This document shows, piece after piece, positions 63,261-64,000 of a stretch of DNA of 64,000 nt (within the stretch, counting starts at the first letter, position 1; each line of letters begins with the position of its first letter). The DNA is taken from NCBI GenBank assembly GCA_009739215.1, contig VSJF01000004.1, forward strand, positions 1,550,001-1,614,000, read 5' to 3'. The stretch is from Floccularia luteovirens. Its lineage: Eukaryota; Basidiomycota; Agaricomycetes; Agaricales; Squamanitaceae. The translations under genes were made by a program, and so were the position numbers. The notes beneath the pieces were generated by a model, which searched no databases, was not told where the DNA came from, and saw nothing but the letters and a program-made list of their open reading frames with translations.

Positions 63261-64000
63261 TTAAGCGGTGGTTGGAACCTCCTCTGTAGCAGGGTTTGCA
63301 TCATCTCCATCATCGTGAGGGGTGTTGACAGCAACTTTAACAGCAATGACCCGGCCACCGACTTCTTTGCCTTGCAACGCCTCGATGGCTTTGCTTTGCT
63401 CTTCTTCACTGCCAACATCGACAAAACCATAACCTTTGCTTTTTCTTGGCTGACCCCACCTCCTTCGGACAATGCGCGCAGTGTTAACATTAATACCAGC
63501 TTCAGTGAACAATGTAGCAAGGGCCGCATCGTCAACACTGAACCCAAGGTTAGCAACGAAGACCATTGTCTTGGATGGCTCTCCGATAGGGTCTTCACCA
63601 GCAGGACGAGGGGGGCGAGCTGTCCTGGGTTTACGGCGGCTAACCCTTTTAGTAGCAAGCGGCTCTCCAGCTGCTTCAGTCTCGGTGGTAGTTACCAGAC
63701 CTTCCGAGTTCTCTGCCTTGACCTTTGGTTTGCGCTAAGAAGAAATGAGTACATGATACATATATAGGCATAATAGAAAAACATACAGTAGATTTCTTCT
63801 TCTTTTTCTTGGGTTTAGCAGCTTCGTCTGTGCCTTGGGCTGCTTCACCCTCAGTCTTGAGGGCCTCGCCGTTTGCTTCAGCCTCCGATACTTCACCAGG
63901 GACGGCTTTGCTACCACGTCTGCCAGGACGTCTCTTGGCTTTCCTCTCCTTCTTCTCTTTATCTTTCTGTTCAGATGGTTTGGCAATCTCGATGATTACC
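63261..64000 (-). CDS. RRM-domain RNA-binding protein, 5' end outside window
   Basis: Partial gene whose N-terminal part lies beyond the right edge. From the edge it reads a Lys/Glu-rich linker (AKPSEQKDKEKKERKAKRRP, PKKKKKKSTRKPKVKAENSE) split by one intron of about 50 bases (63735-63786). One RNA recognition motif follows: KTMVFVANLGFSVDDAALAT (RNP2 is VFVANL), then GQPRKSKGYGFVDVGSEEEQ (RNP1 is KGYGFVDV) and AIEALQGKEVGGRVIAVKVA. The end is ATEEVPTTA. Another RRM may precede it outside the window, as in fungal two-RRM nucleolar or mRNA-binding proteins. The exact family is not decided. Confidence 0.85.

Overview
The window is nuclear DNA from a filamentous basidiomycete, most likely an agaricomycete (mushroom-forming) fungus. 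Almost every gene is split by several introns of about 45-60 bases with GT...AG ends. Genes are packed on both strands, often sharing divergent promoters of 100-350 bp. The recognisable proteins are single-copy eukaryotic housekeeping genes plus typical basidiomycete regulators. No bacterial-style operon, CRISPR array, rRNA or convincing tRNA was seen. Coordinates given for a gene run from start codon to stop codon and include introns; exon joins were worked out by hand.

Left part (1-16 kb): two tandem minus-strand paralogues of a coiled-coil/DUF7923/CCCH zinc-finger protein, the first cut by the window edge. Then come the replication-licensing factor CDT1, a Gfo/Idh/MocA oxidoreductase and a conserved protein of unknown function. 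A compact cluster of three 26S proteasome genes follows (20S beta1 PRE3, 19S lid RPN12, 20S alpha7 PRE10), then a Nup82/Nup88-type nucleoporin. Both divergent promoters of the proteasome cluster carry paired ACGCGT boxes.

Middle part (16-34 kb): a DAL5-type anion transporter is head-to-head with a GH105 unsaturated rhamnogalacturonyl hydrolase, suggesting a small pectin-fragment uptake and breakdown unit. Next are a NIPA-type magnesium transporter, SEC12, TAF9, the Fe-S scaffold ISU1, the splicing factor PRP31, and an srk1/RCK2 stress kinase with a CRE/STRE-like element just upstream.

A gene-poor stretch of about 5.6 kb (33.5-39.1 kb) holds a 17-C run and only weak coding-like fragments. Right part (39-64 kb): a Tctex-type dynein light chain, PEX11, a small mitochondrial-looking membrane protein, a TVP38/VTT-domain membrane protein, an HSF-type transcription factor, an Nrc-2-type AGC kinase, a 14-TM MFS transporter, a small single-pass protein, mitochondrial ribosomal protein uS14m, a DUF3425 bZIP factor, RPB12 (found only by splicing three short exons), a Ser/Pro-rich protein, a GPATCH11 homologue with an apparent one-base frameshift, and a partial RRM protein at the right edge.

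No clearly new system was identified. The most distinctive signals are the proteasome gene cluster with its shared promoter boxes, the PRE3 intron lying exactly on the autocleavage site, the transporter/GH105 pair and the GPATCH11 frame break.
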